Virus record (IMG/VR): IMGVR_UViG_3300044568_000721
Coordinates: 1 to 56,351 of that record
Origin: a virus
DNA length: 56,351 nt
Strand: one strand, 5' to 3'
The notes under the pieces were generated by a model. That model was not told where the DNA came from and made no database searches. It was given only the letters and a program-made list of their open reading frames with translations. The first letter of the stretch is position 1, and each line of letters begins with the position of its first letter. Below are positions 26,301 through 35,171 of this stretch, in pieces. The position numbers and the translations under genes were made by a program.

Positions 26301-29300
26301 GGTTCTGGTGCTGGATTAAAAGATATTCCTAGAAACGCATTGACCGAAGATGCTTTAATATCTACCGAAATTAAAAGTGGTAGTGTAACTGCATCTGTTT
26401 CTCCTGATTTTGGATTTAGAGTAATATCAGCTGAAAGTGGTTCGCAATTTACTGGTAGTTTATTTGTAACTGGTGGATATATTAGAGTTGAGACTGGTTC
26501 TTTCTTTAGTGGTAGTGGTGCTGGATTATCTGATATTCCTGAATCTGCATTATCATTTAAAATTAATAGAATTGCAAGTGGTTCGGTAACTGCATCAATT
26601 TCGCCTGATTATGGGCTTAGAGTAAATACATTTTCTACAATTAGTGGAAGTTTTATAGTATCATCTTCTGCAAGAGAATTAGCATATTCTGATATAGATA
26701 CTGTATTTAACGTAACCAATGCTGGAAGTAGTGCATATAATATAAGTAATAGATTAGTAAGTGGTTCAAACCCAACTTTAACTTTAGTTAGAAATGTAAA
26801 TTATACATTTAATGTAAATGCTAGTGGGCATCCATTTTGGATTAAAGATACAAATAGTACAGGTACTGCAAACTCATATGATACTTGGGTAACTAATAAT
26901 GGTGATGATGTTGGTGTTATAACATTTTTAGTTTCAGGAAGTGCACCGAATACACTTTATTATAATTGTCAATTACATGGTTCAATGGCCGGCACTATTA
27001 ATGTAGTAGATGCATTATATGTTCCAGCAGAAATAAAATTAATTGGAGATACAAAAGTAATTGGTGTAGTAACTGCTTCTGTATTTAGTGGTAGTGGTAA
27101 AGGATTATTTGATATTCCTTTCTCAAATATTACTGGTGATGCAGTACGAATAGCAACTGGTAGTATAACAGCATCGGTATCACCACAAAAAGGATTTTTT
27201 GTTGAATCAGTTGAAAGTGGTTCATCTTTTAGTGGAAGTATTTTAATTGATTCATCTTCTTTTATTTATTCAGAAGGTACTTATTTACGAAATATTCCTC
27301 GTTCTGCATTAACTGAAGATGCATTAGCTTCATCTGAAATTAAATCAGGTTCAGTAACAGCATCGGTATCTCCTGTATTTGGATTTATAGTAAAAACACC
27401 ATTTACTTCATCAGTAAGTGAAAGTTTCTTTGTTACACAAATAGCATCTCAATTTACGGGTTCAATATCCGTATCTGGTAGTTTATTTGTAAATGATACA
27501 AGCGGAGGACTATTTATAGATTCATCATCATTTATATTTGCTGATGGAACATATCTTAGAAATATTCCTCGTTCTGCATTAACTGAAGATGCACTATTAT
27601 CATCGTTTATTGTATCTGGTTCAGTAACGGCATCTGTAAGTCCTGATTTTGGATTTAAAGTAATAGCAACTAATATATTTAGTGGTTCTGAGTTTGGTTC
27701 TCAATTTACTGGAAGTGTTGATGTAAGTGGAAGTGTTAGAGCATTTAGATTTATAGGAGATGGTTCTCAAATTACAAATGTACAAGCGGCAGCATCACCT
27801 TTAATAGCAAGTGGTTCTGCAACGGCTTCGGTAGCTAGTGGTGATACTTTTGTAGTTACAACCGGTGCAACTGGTTCTGGCTTAAATTATCAAATTGGTA
27901 CTCGTATAACTGGTAGTGTTGATGTTAGTGGTAGTTTAAAAGCTCAATTTATATTAGGTGATGGTAGATTTATAACAAACGTACAAGCGGCAGCTGCACC
28001 ATTCATTGGTAGTGGTTCTGCAACTGCATCGGTTCAAAGTGGTGATTCCTTTGTAGTAACAACTGGAGCAACTGGTTCGGCCATTGGTTCTAGATTTACG
28101 GGTTCAATTGACGTAAGTGGTAGTGTTAGAGCATTTTCATTCATTGGAGATGGTTCTCAATTAACGAATGTACAAGCATCTGCAGCTCCATTAATAGCAA
28201 GTGGTTCTGCAACGGCATCCGTTCAAAGTGGAATACAATTTGTAGTAACAACGAATGGTGTATTCTCAAGTGTAGGTTCTAATTCTGGTTCTTATTATGG
28301 TTCTATATTCACTGGTTCGGTAAGTATTAGTGGTTCGATATCATCATCTCGTTTTGAAGGTGATGGTGGTGGATTGTTTAATATCCCAGCATCGGCATTA
28401 GAAGATTTACAATTAAGTATAATTCAATCTGGTTCTGGTAGAGCAATTGTAGACCCAGAAAAATTAGATGTAAACGTACCTATAACAGCTGCATTATTTA
28501 TTGGTGATGGTGGTGGATTATTTAACATTCCGGCAAACGCATTACAAGACCTTAAATTAGATAGAGTTATATCTGGTTCGGTTGAAGGTGTGATATCTCC
28601 AAATAAAGGATTTGAAGTAAATACATCTGTAAGAATATTCTCTGGTTCACTAACTGTGAGTGGTTCGGTATTTGTTAGTGGTGGAAATGTAATAGCAGCA
28701 TCTGGTTCTTCATTTATTGGAGATGGTAGTGGATTAAGAAATATCAATATCGCTAATTTAGCATTTGAAACTTCTCTATTACAATCTGGTTCTGTAACTG
28801 CACAAATCTCTCCAAATTTAGGATTAGTTGTAAATACATCAGCATCTATACAAGGTGATTTGAATGTATTGAATAAAATATTAGTAAATAATATTACGGC
28901 AAGTAATGTTATTAAATCTCAATTATTTACCGGTTCATTCTTAGGTACATATAATTTCCAAGGAGTTGGGGCTACGGCTAGTGCAGAATATGATATTTTA
29001 AGATTCAATCCAACACAAGGATATTTCATACCTCAGCCGGAAACATCATTAACTGAAACAGTAGCATTTAATAATGTAAGTAATTTAACTATTGTACACA
29101 ATTTGGGTATAAAATATCCAATGGTTCAGGTGTACGCTACTGGTTCTGAAGACCAAATTTTACCTGGAACAATAAAATCAATTGATGATGATACTATACA
29201 AATTGTATTTAGTGGATTAACATCTGGACATGTTGTAATTGGTAGTGGTGGTTCTTTAATAAATGGAACTATTAATGGAGATAGGGTATTTGGTGAAGTT

Positions 29301-32300
29301 TATTCGGCATCTTATGCTAGGAGAGCAGCTTTAGCAGACGCTGTAACTGGATTTGATTCGGCATCGTTGGTAGCATTATCAGCATCGTTATCAAATGCAA
29401 ACGCTTATGTAAGAAATGACCAAACAGCTTCAATGGCTGTTTTAAATTCTAAATTTGCAGAAACTGCATCATATGTAGCTGATTTAAGTAATCTTAATTT
29501 AACTGATTATGTAAGAAATAGTAGAACATCTTCAATGACTGTTGGTACTGCTTCTTTAGCAATTACCGCATCATATGCATTATTTGCACAAAATGCATCA
29601 AACGTTGATACGGCTAACTTTATACAAAATTTCCAAACCGCATCAATGAGAGTTGGTACGGCTTCATTGGCAATATTTGCATTTACCGCATCATACGCTT
29701 TAAATGCAGCTGGAAGTGATACTTCATCGTTCTTACAAATTAATACTGACCAAACTTTTAGAGCATCTTTAGTAGTTAGTGCTAGTTTGGGTGTGAGTGG
29801 TAGTGTATTTTTTGGAAATTTACCATCTGCATCATATGAGCAAGTAGTAATATGGGATACAGTAACAAAAAAATTAGGATATAGAAATATAGCAGCAGCT
29901 GTGGGTTCATCTGGTACATCAGGAACTTCTGGTATAAGTGGAACGGATGGTACATCAGGAACTTCTGGTACAAGTGGTACAAGCGGTACTTCTGGGACTT
30001 CTGGAACATCTGGAGTAGATGGTACATCAGGAACTTCTGGTACATCAGGAACTTCTGGTACATCAGGAACTTCTGGAACTTCTGGATTAGATGGTACATC
30101 AGGAACTTCTGGTACATCAGGAACATCAGGAACTTCTGGTACATCAGGAACATCAGGAACTTCTGGAACTTCTGGAACTTCTGGAACATCGGGAACTTCT
30201 GGAACATCTGGAACATCGGGAACTTCTGGAACATCTGGGACATCGGGAACTTCTGGAACATCAGGCACAAGCGGAACATCTGGAACATCAGGCACAAGCG
30301 GAACATCAGGAACTTCTGGAACTTCTGGAACATCAGGAACATCAGGAACAAGCGGTACAAATGGAACTGCAGGAAGTGGTGGTTCATCAGGAACTTCTGG
30401 AACATCAGGAACTTCTGGAACATCAGGAACTTCTGGAACATCGGGAACAAGCGGTACAAATGGTTCTGCTGGTACAGCAGGTACTTCTGGTACATCGGGT
30501 ACTTCAGGAACTTCTGGTTCTAATGGTAGTAGTGGTACTTCGGGAACTTCTGGTACATCGGGAACTTCTGGTACATCGGGAACTTCTGGTAGTGGTGGTG
30601 ATAGTGGTAGTAGTGGAACATCTGGTAGTGGTGGTTCTTCTGGTACATCTGGAACAAGTGGTACATCTGGTTCAACTGGTTCAGATGGTACATCAGGAAC
30701 TTCTGGTACATCCGGCTCAGCTGGACAAGATGGTACATCGGGAACTTCTGGTTCATCAGGAACTTCTGGTTCAACTGGTTCGGCTGGAACTTCAGGTACA
30801 TCGGGAACTTCTGGAACTTCTGGAACATCAGGAACTTCTGGTTCGGATGGTACATCAGGTTCATCTGGTACAAGCGGTACATCGGGAACTTCTGGAACAA
30901 GCGGTACATCTGGTACAAGTGGTAGTGACGGTTCATCTGGTACAAGTGGTACTAGTGGTAGTAGTGGTACTTCGGGAACTTCGGGAACTTCTGGTACATC
31001 GGGAACATCGGGCACAAGTGGTAGTGATGGTTCATCTGGTACAAGCGGTACATCAGGAACTTCTGGTACAAGCGGCGTTGGTACTGATGGTACATCTGGT
31101 ACATCAGGAACTTCTGGAGAAAGTGGTTCATCTGGAACTTCAGGCACATCTGGTACAAGTGGCACAAATGGTAGTGCTGGTTCAAGTGGTACAAGTGGTG
31201 TTGGTACTGATGGTACATCAGGAACTTCAGGAACTTCTGGAGAAAGTGGTTCATCAGGAACTTCTGGAGCAAGTGGTACATCGGGAACTTCAGGTACAAA
31301 TGGTTCAGCTGGTACATCCGGTACAAATGGTTCAGATGGAACTTCTGGAACATCAGGAACTTCTGGTAGTGATGGAACAAGCGGTACAAGCGGCACAAGT
31401 GGTAGTGATGGAACTTCTGGAACATCTGGAAGTGGTGGTACAAGTGGTACATCAGGAACATCTGGATTAGATGGAACTTTCTTTGGTAGTAGTGGTACTT
31501 CTGGTACAAGCGGTACAAGTGGCACATCAGGAACTTCAGGAACTTCTGGAGAAAATGGTTCATCAGGAACTTCTGGTTTAAACGGAACATTCTTTGGTAG
31601 TAGTGGTACAAGCGGCGTAAGTGGTTCTGATGGTACATCGGGAACATCAGGAACTTCTGGAGAAAATGGCTCATCGGGAACTTCTGGAGAAAATGGTTCT
31701 TCTGGAACTTCTGGATTAAATGGTACATTCTTTGGTAGTAGCGGTACTTCTGGAACATCGGGAGAAAGTGGAAGTAGTGGAACGAGTGGAATAAATGGTA
31801 CGGATGGTACTAGCGGAACTTCAGGAACTTCTGGATTAAACGGAACTTTCTTTGGTTCTTCAGGAACTTCTGGTATAAATGGTACTGATGGTACGTCTGG
31901 TACAAGTGGTACAAGTGGTACATCGGGAATAAATGGTACTGATGGTACTTCAGGAACTTCTGGATTGAATGGTACAATGTTTGGAAGTAGTGGTACTTCT
32001 GGAATAAGTGGTACTTCAGGTACTTCTGGAGAAAGTGGTTCTTCTGGAACTTCTGGAACTTCAGGAACTTCTGGTTTAAATGGTACAATGTTTGGAAGTA
32101 GTGGAACATCTGGTTTTGATGGTACTTCTGGTACAAGCGGAGCTGGTACATCTGGAACTTCTGGAGAAAGTGGTTCATCGGGAACTTCTGGTTTAAATGG
32201 TACAATGTTTGGAAGTAGTGGTACTTCTGGAGAAAGTGGTTCATCGGGAACTTCTGGTTTAAATGGCACGGATGGTTCATCAGGAACTTCTGGTACATCG

Positions 32301-33470
32301 GGAACATCAGGAACTTCTGGATTAAATGGAACTTTCTTTGGAAGTAGTGGTACAAGTGGTACTTCAGGAGTAAGTGGAAGTAGTGGTACTTCTGGAACTT
32401 CTGGAACTTCTGGTTCGGCTGGAACTTCTGGTTTAAATGGTACAATGTTTGGAAGTAGTGGTACTTCTGGAACATCGGGTACTTCCGGAGTAAGTGGTAC
32501 ATCGGGCACATCTGGTATTTCTGGGACAGCAGGAACTTCTGGATTGAATGGTACTATGTTTGGTAGTAGTGGTACAAGCGGCACATCAGGAACTTCTGGA
32601 GTATCTGGTTCTGCTGGTACATCGGGAACTTCAGGTACATCAGGAACTTCTGGATTAAATGGTACAATGTTCGGTTCATCAGGAACTTCTGGAATAAGTG
32701 GTACGGCTGGAACATCGGGAACGTCTGGATTAGGAACTTCTGGAACTTCTGGTACATCAGGAACTTCTGGTGTTAATGGTACATTCTTTGGTAGCAGTGG
32801 TACGAGTGGTATTAATGGTGAAACTGGCGCTTCCGGTTCTTCTGGTACATCAGGTACAAACGCTCCGGGATTTTCATCTGGTACTTCTGGTAGTGGTGGT
32901 GCAAATGGTACTTCTGGATTAAATGGTACATTCTTTGGTTCATCTGGGACTAGTGGTGCAAATGGTACATCGGGTACTAATTCACCGGCATTTTCATCTG
33001 GAACTTCTGGTACAAATGGATTTTCTTTGGTTGGAACAACCAATGATGGATTATTAACTTACACAAATGCACCCGTTGGTGCAACTGTTGAAAGTAATAT
33101 AACATTTGATGGTACGAATTTAGCAGTAGTAGGTAACGTAATATCAACAACATATAGAGAAACATTTAATGATTTAGGAACTGGTGGAAGTGCAACATTG
33201 GATTTATCAACAGCAAACAACTTTAGAAGACAATTTAACGGAACTGCAACAATAACAATAACAAACGCACCTAATTCTCCAATTGGATTTGGATTTACAT
33301 TAGTAACCGTAAATGCCGGAGCATATGCAATTACTTGGCCTGCTAGTGTTGATTGGGTTGGTGGAAGTGCGCCAATACTTACTTCTTCTGGAACTGATGT
33401 TTTAGTATTCTACACTTATAATGGTGGAACATCTTACTATGGATTTGTAACAGGTAAAAACTTAAGTTAA
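23361..33470 (+). CDS. Giant collagen-like tail fibre with cupredoxin-like domains
   Basis: A 3,369-residue fibre. Residues 1-2,180 are dominated by about 60-100-residue modules with the fibre motifs (F/Y)SGSGARLFDIP or GDGSNLTNLP followed by IASGSVTASVSPDFGFRV and GSQFTGSLFVSG. Two cupredoxin-like domains are inserted at about 502-605 and 1,113-1,217. A domain at about 1,880-1,970 (VAFNNVSNLTIVHNLG) precedes a short Ala/Ser-rich YVRNDQTASM region. Residues about 2,182-3,219 are a collagen-like Gly-Thr-Ser stretch with 13 interruptions of the type GTFFG or GTMFG. The C-terminal 150 residues form a beta domain (YRETFNDLGTGGSATLDL...). It is likely a homotrimer forming a long flexible fibre. 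It has its own tandem promoter-like elements and a weak GGAAAG sequence before the ATG. Confidence 0.8.
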   Translation: MAISNLLTGRVRVVSPKNVTSDRYQFLDLSQAEPNLGVPSFSASLLTNPAIVVSDSEGNRGFARTISLDQISGSFSGSFQGDGSNLTNLPAAIRIASGSATASFIGGNLVVNTNTTVQGNLIVRDSIFAEQLVVSYISSSVIYSSGSNKFGDDILDIQQITGSLNISGSVIITGSLKAQEITGSVSGAFTGDGAGLFNIPRSAFSGDSFRIASGSVTASVDPTYGFKVESALSGSEFTGSVDISGSISASLFIGDGRGLFNLPALTATLIASGSATASIAPNTGLVVNTFSTFQFPVSASMFSGSGKGLFDIPQSALAEDATLIASGSVTASVSPNFGFRVESATVGSQITGSMFVTGNIQLGVGGVYSGSGARLFDIPRSALTPDALVATLIASGSVTASTSPDFGFKVISAQSGSSFTGSLFVSGGIEINSGSSYSGSGARLFDIPVRALRDLDLSKISSGSATASISPDKGLVVNTFSTFSGSMLISASKQYFPSESIQTVFNVTNNDNLNYNFTGAAIGSNPTLTLVRGITYIFNLNVSGHPFQIKTINTTGTNDLYNTGVTNNGGQVGTLIFAVPSNAPDRLYYICQFHASMAGTINIVDGLLQKGDGVTITGSLDVSDIIRAREFTGSFSGSFFQGDGGGLFNIPRAAFTGDSPRIASGSVTASVSPDDGFLVKSVESGSTFSGSVDISGSLIIFGNLIGQEISGSSFSGSFQGDGSRLTNINVPPQVATKIVSGSVTASVSPDSGFVVVSSDKGSQFTGSIFLSGSIFGNSSIEISSGSFSGSGARLFDIPRAALTPDALLSTEIKSGSVTASVSPEFGFKVLSAESGSQFTGSLFVSGNISLASGSSYSGSGKNLFDIPLSALANLDLSKIFSGSATASISPDRGFEVFASVSNFSGSVSASVFSGSGKGLTDIPFSALSEELKRIASGSVTASVSPDDGFRVISAESGSQFTGSLFVTGGYIRVETGSFFSGSGAGLKDIPRNALTEDALISTEIKSGSVTASVSPDFGFRVISAESGSQFTGSLFVTGGYIRVETGSFFSGSGAGLSDIPESALSFKINRIASGSVTASISPDYGLRVNTFSTISGSFIVSSSARELAYSDIDTVFNVTNAGSSAYNISNRLVSGSNPTLTLVRNVNYTFNVNASGHPFWIKDTNSTGTANSYDTWVTNNGDDVGVITFLVSGSAPNTLYYNCQLHGSMAGTINVVDALYVPAEIKLIGDTKVIGVVTASVFSGSGKGLFDIPFSNITGDAVRIATGSITASVSPQKGFFVESVESGSSFSGSILIDSSSFIYSEGTYLRNIPRSALTEDALASSEIKSGSVTASVSPVFGFIVKTPFTSSVSESFFVTQIASQFTGSISVSGSLFVNDTSGGLFIDSSSFIFADGTYLRNIPRSALTEDALLSSFIVSGSVTASVSPDFGFKVIATNIFSGSEFGSQFTGSVDVSGSVRAFRFIGDGSQITNVQAAASPLIASGSATASVASGDTFVVTTGATGSGLNYQIGTRITGSVDVSGSLKAQFILGDGRFITNVQAAAAPFIGSGSATASVQSGDSFVVTTGATGSAIGSRFTGSIDVSGSVRAFSFIGDGSQLTNVQASAAPLIASGSATASVQSGIQFVVTTNGVFSSVGSNSGSYYGSIFTGSVSISGSISSSRFEGDGGGLFNIPASALEDLQLSIIQSGSGRAIVDPEKLDVNVPITAALFIGDGGGLFNIPANALQDLKLDRVISGSVEGVISPNKGFEVNTSVRIFSGSLTVSGSVFVSGGNVIAASGSSFIGDGSGLRNINIANLAFETSLLQSGSVTAQISPNLGLVVNTSASIQGDLNVLNKILVNNITASNVIKSQLFTGSFLGTYNFQGVGATASAEYDILRFNPTQGYFIPQPETSLTETVAFNNVSNLTIVHNLGIKYPMVQVYATGSEDQILPGTIKSIDDDTIQIVFSGLTSGHVVIGSGGSLINGTINGDRVFGEVYSASYARRAALADAVTGFDSASLVALSASLSNANAYVRNDQTASMAVLNSKFAETASYVADLSNLNLTDYVRNSRTSSMTVGTASLAITASYALFAQNASNVDTANFIQNFQTASMRVGTASLAIFAFTASYALNAAGSDTSSFLQINTDQTFRASLVVSASLGVSGSVFFGNLPSASYEQVVIWDTVTKKLGYRNIAAAVGSSGTSGTSGISGTDGTSGTSGTSGTSGTSGTSGTSGVDGTSGTSGTSGTSGTSGTSGTSGLDGTSGTSGTSGTSGTSGTSGTSGTSGTSGTSGTSGTSGTSGTSGTSGTSGTSGTSGTSGTSGTSGTSGTSGTSGTSGTSGTSGTSGTSGTNGTAGSGGSSGTSGTSGTSGTSGTSGTSGTSGTNGSAGTAGTSGTSGTSGTSGSNGSSGTSGTSGTSGTSGTSGTSGSGGDSGSSGTSGSGGSSGTSGTSGTSGSTGSDGTSGTSGTSGSAGQDGTSGTSGSSGTSGSTGSAGTSGTSGTSGTSGTSGTSGSDGTSGSSGTSGTSGTSGTSGTSGTSGSDGSSGTSGTSGSSGTSGTSGTSGTSGTSGTSGSDGSSGTSGTSGTSGTSGVGTDGTSGTSGTSGESGSSGTSGTSGTSGTNGSAGSSGTSGVGTDGTSGTSGTSGESGSSGTSGASGTSGTSGTNGSAGTSGTNGSDGTSGTSGTSGSDGTSGTSGTSGSDGTSGTSGSGGTSGTSGTSGLDGTFFGSSGTSGTSGTSGTSGTSGTSGENGSSGTSGLNGTFFGSSGTSGVSGSDGTSGTSGTSGENGSSGTSGENGSSGTSGLNGTFFGSSGTSGTSGESGSSGTSGINGTDGTSGTSGTSGLNGTFFGSSGTSGINGTDGTSGTSGTSGTSGINGTDGTSGTSGLNGTMFGSSGTSGISGTSGTSGESGSSGTSGTSGTSGLNGTMFGSSGTSGFDGTSGTSGAGTSGTSGESGSSGTSGLNGTMFGSSGTSGESGSSGTSGLNGTDGSSGTSGTSGTSGTSGLNGTFFGSSGTSGTSGVSGSSGTSGTSGTSGSAGTSGLNGTMFGSSGTSGTSGTSGVSGTSGTSGISGTAGTSGLNGTMFGSSGTSGTSGTSGVSGSAGTSGTSGTSGTSGLNGTMFGSSGTSGISGTAGTSGTSGLGTSGTSGTSGTSGVNGTFFGSSGTSGINGETGASGSSGTSGTNAPGFSSGTSGSGGANGTSGLNGTFFGSSGTSGANGTSGTNSPAFSSGTSGTNGFSLVGTTNDGLLTYTNAPVGATVESNITFDGTNLAVVGNVISTTYRETFNDLGTGGSATLDLSTANNFRRQFNGTATITITNAPNSPIGFGFTLVTVNAGAYAITWPASVDWVGGSAPILTSSGTDVLVFYTYNGGTSYYGFVTGKNLS
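29904..33021. repeat. Collagen-like Gly-Thr-Ser coding repeat, block 2 (3.1 kb)
   Basis: More than 1,000 residues of Gly-X-Y with X mostly Thr and Y mostly Ser, encoded by near-identical units such as GGAACTTCTGGTACATCA. The left third is almost pure GTS. The right half carries regularly placed (L/V)(N/D)GT(F/M)FGSSGTSG segments. The lack of stops on the opposite strand is a by-product of this codon use. Confidence 0.9.
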
Positions 33471-33481
33471 TAATTATAGTT

Positions 33482-34384
33482 ATGGGAATATTTAGAAGAC
33501 TAGTAGAATCAGAAACATCGGCAGTTTTTCCGTTTGTATTTAGAATAACAACGACTACGGCTAATACTGTATTTACAACTCCTTTAGTAGATTATGGTGG
33601 TTTAACTCCTAATTTAACGATTAGCTGGGGAGATTCTACATCATCACCACTAATAACATCATCAAATTCAGTAGATAGAATACATACCTTTGTAACAGCC
33701 GGAACTTATACAATTACTATAAATGGATTTATGCCAGGTTTTCGTGTCGATAATAATGCTGGTATTAGAACTCTTGTTACGGAATTAGTACAATGGGGAA
33801 TTGTTGGATTAAGAACTATAAATTTTTATGGATGTACTAATTTGACAGCAATACCTGGAAGTGCTTCATTGAGTGGTGTGGGTGGGTATACTGGTTTAGC
33901 AGAGGTAGTTTCTTTTGCCTCTTTTATGAGAGGTACTAGAATAACAGCAATTCCTGAGGATGTATTTGATTATTCACCAAACGCAACAACATTTACGGAT
34001 AGTTTTTCTGGTATAACAACTATAACAACCGTACCAACTGGATTATTTGATAATGTAACTTTAGCAACAACATTTGCATCTTGCTTTTTTGCTTGTACTG
34101 GATTAACATCAGTACCTTCTACATTATTTGATACTAATACTTTAGTAGTAAACTTTTCATCAACTTTTAGAAATTGTAGAGCATTAACAAATGTATTACA
34201 ATTTACATTTAATACAAACGTAACTATTTTTAATAATATTTATAATATGAGTTCAACTGTAAATTCATTAACGGGAACTGCACCTGAATTGTGGTTAAGA
34301 ACTCCAACTCCATCTGGAACTGATGCATTCAACAATTGTACTGGTTTATCAAATTTTGCATCAATACCTGTAAACTTTAAATAA
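33482..34384 (+). CDS. PKD plus leucine-rich-repeat virion protein
   Basis: A 300-residue protein. Residues about 40-82 (LTISWGDSTSS, HTFVTAGTYTITING) fit a PKD/Ig-like domain. Residues about 130-290 contain BspA-like leucine-rich repeats with spacing seen in FxxxxTxxxxxxFxxCxxLTSVPSTLFD. There is no signal peptide or membrane segment. Both domain types mediate binding. It lies 11 bases after the 3,369-residue fibre and just before a tail-chaperone-like gene, so it is probably the receptor-binding tip or an accessory adhesin of that fibre. Domain calls are moderately secure; its position on the virion is inferred. Confidence 0.65.
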   Translation: MGIFRRLVESETSAVFPFVFRITTTTANTVFTTPLVDYGGLTPNLTISWGDSTSSPLITSSNSVDRIHTFVTAGTYTITINGFMPGFRVDNNAGIRTLVTELVQWGIVGLRTINFYGCTNLTAIPGSASLSGVGGYTGLAEVVSFASFMRGTRITAIPEDVFDYSPNATTFTDSFSGITTITTVPTGLFDNVTLATTFASCFFACTGLTSVPSTLFDTNTLVVNFSSTFRNCRALTNVLQFTFNTNVTIFNNIYNMSSTVNSLTGTAPELWLRTPTPSGTDAFNNCTGLSNFASIPVNFK

Positions 34385-34385
34385 T

Positions 34386-34829
34386 ATGTATTTACGAATT
34401 ATAGATGAAACAATAAACTATCCTTATAGTATTCCTCAATTAAGAGCAGCATTTCCAAATGTAAGCTTACCTAGCGAATTAACTGATACATCATTGATAG
34501 AGTGGGATATGTATGTAGTTACTCCAACTCCAATGCCAACCGATTACACAAAAAATATCACCGAAGGAACGCCTGTTTTAACTGATGGTGTATATTATCA
34601 AAATTGGATTCAAACCAATGCATCTCAAACTGAAATAGATTATAGATTAGAAAATCAATGGTTTATTGTTAGAGAAACTCGAAATGAATTATTGGTAGAG
34701 TGTGATTGGACACAATTAGCAGATGTATCAGCTGAAACAAAAGCAATTTGGTCTGAATACAGACAATCTTTAAGAGATATTACATCTCAACCCAATCCAT
34801 TTAGTATAACTTGGCCTGTGAAACCTTAA
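34386..34829 (+). CDS. Tail (fibre) assembly chaperone-like protein
   Basis: A 147-residue protein. The C-terminal 55 residues (RNELLVECDWTQLADVS, WSEYRQSLRDITSQPNPF, ITWPVKP) carry the signature of the phage tail assembly chaperone family (Phage_tail_APC/Caudo_TAP type): R-x-x-LL-x-x-(C/S)DWTQ, then W-x-x-YRQ-x-LRD-(I/L)-x-x-Q. Such proteins usually sit directly after a tail fibre gene and assist its folding or attachment. Here it closes the unit with the 3,369-residue fibre and the PKD/LRR protein, starting one base after the latter. Family fit is good; its client is inferred from context. Confidence 0.75.
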   Translation: MYLRIIDETINYPYSIPQLRAAFPNVSLPSELTDTSLIEWDMYVVTPTPMPTDYTKNITEGTPVLTDGVYYQNWIQTNASQTEIDYRLENQWFIVRETRNELLVECDWTQLADVSAETKAIWSEYRQSLRDITSQPNPFSITWPVKP

Positions 34830-34838
34830 AAGGAAAAT

Positions 34839-34852
34839 TATTTATATTTATA
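34839..34852 (+). promoter_or_regulatory. Overlapping TATTTATA late-promoter-like elements
   Basis: Two overlapping octamers (34839-34846 and 34845-34852) in the 51-base gap before the ATG at 34881. The downstream copy is 28 bases from the start codon. Confidence 0.55.
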
Positions 34853-34880
34853 CACATAACACAAAAGTATATAGATATAG

Positions 34881-35159
34881 ATGGTAATACATAGTCCAAT
34901 ATTTTCAGGTTCAATTATTCAAGCTTCAAATGCATACGCAAATTTAAGCGGTTCATTTACTGGTTCATTTACTGGTTCATTTAAAGGAACTATTGATGTA
35001 TCTCAAGCATCTTTTGATTTTCTTAATATAAATCAAAGATTATCTGTTACTGGTTCTCAAATAATTACTGGTTCTATTAGATTAACACAAGGTGGTTATT
35101 TAGTAGATGGTGTGGACGTATTAGATTCGGCAATAGCCTTTGCAATAGCATTAGGATAA
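34881..35159 (+). CDS. Small fibre-like virion protein
   Basis: A 92-residue protein made of fibre-type strands (GSFTGSFTGSFKGTIDVSQ, SVTGSQIITGSIRL) and ending in a hydrophobic ALDSAIAFAIALG-like tail. It resembles one module of the neighbouring giant fibres without collagen. It may be a fibre trimer adaptor, or a remnant of a larger fibre gene. It starts the unit that contains the 2,455-residue fibre. No enzymatic motif is visible. Confidence 0.55.
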   Translation: MVIHSPIFSGSIIQASNAYANLSGSFTGSFTGSFKGTIDVSQASFDFLNINQRLSVTGSQIITGSIRLTQGGYLVDGVDVLDSAIAFAIALG

Positions 35160-35171
35160 AAATAAAACAAA

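Noticed and set aside
30091-31470. A 459-residue Leu/His/Gln-rich frame on the + strand in another phase
   Set aside because: It is an out-of-phase reading of the same collagen-like repeat, with no start context and low complexity.
29904-33021. Possible CRISPR array because of short, regularly repeated DNA units
   Set aside because: The units are 9-18 bases, directly adjacent, without unique spacers, and they are in frame within a coding sequence.
29507-33043. A 1,178-residue Pro/Val-rich open frame on the - strand, and similar ones at 36234-37613 and 663-1217
   Set aside because: They are exact antisense shadows of the Gly-Thr-Ser collagen-like blocks. The repeated codons simply contain no stop on the other strand. 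They have no promoter octamer or leader of their own.
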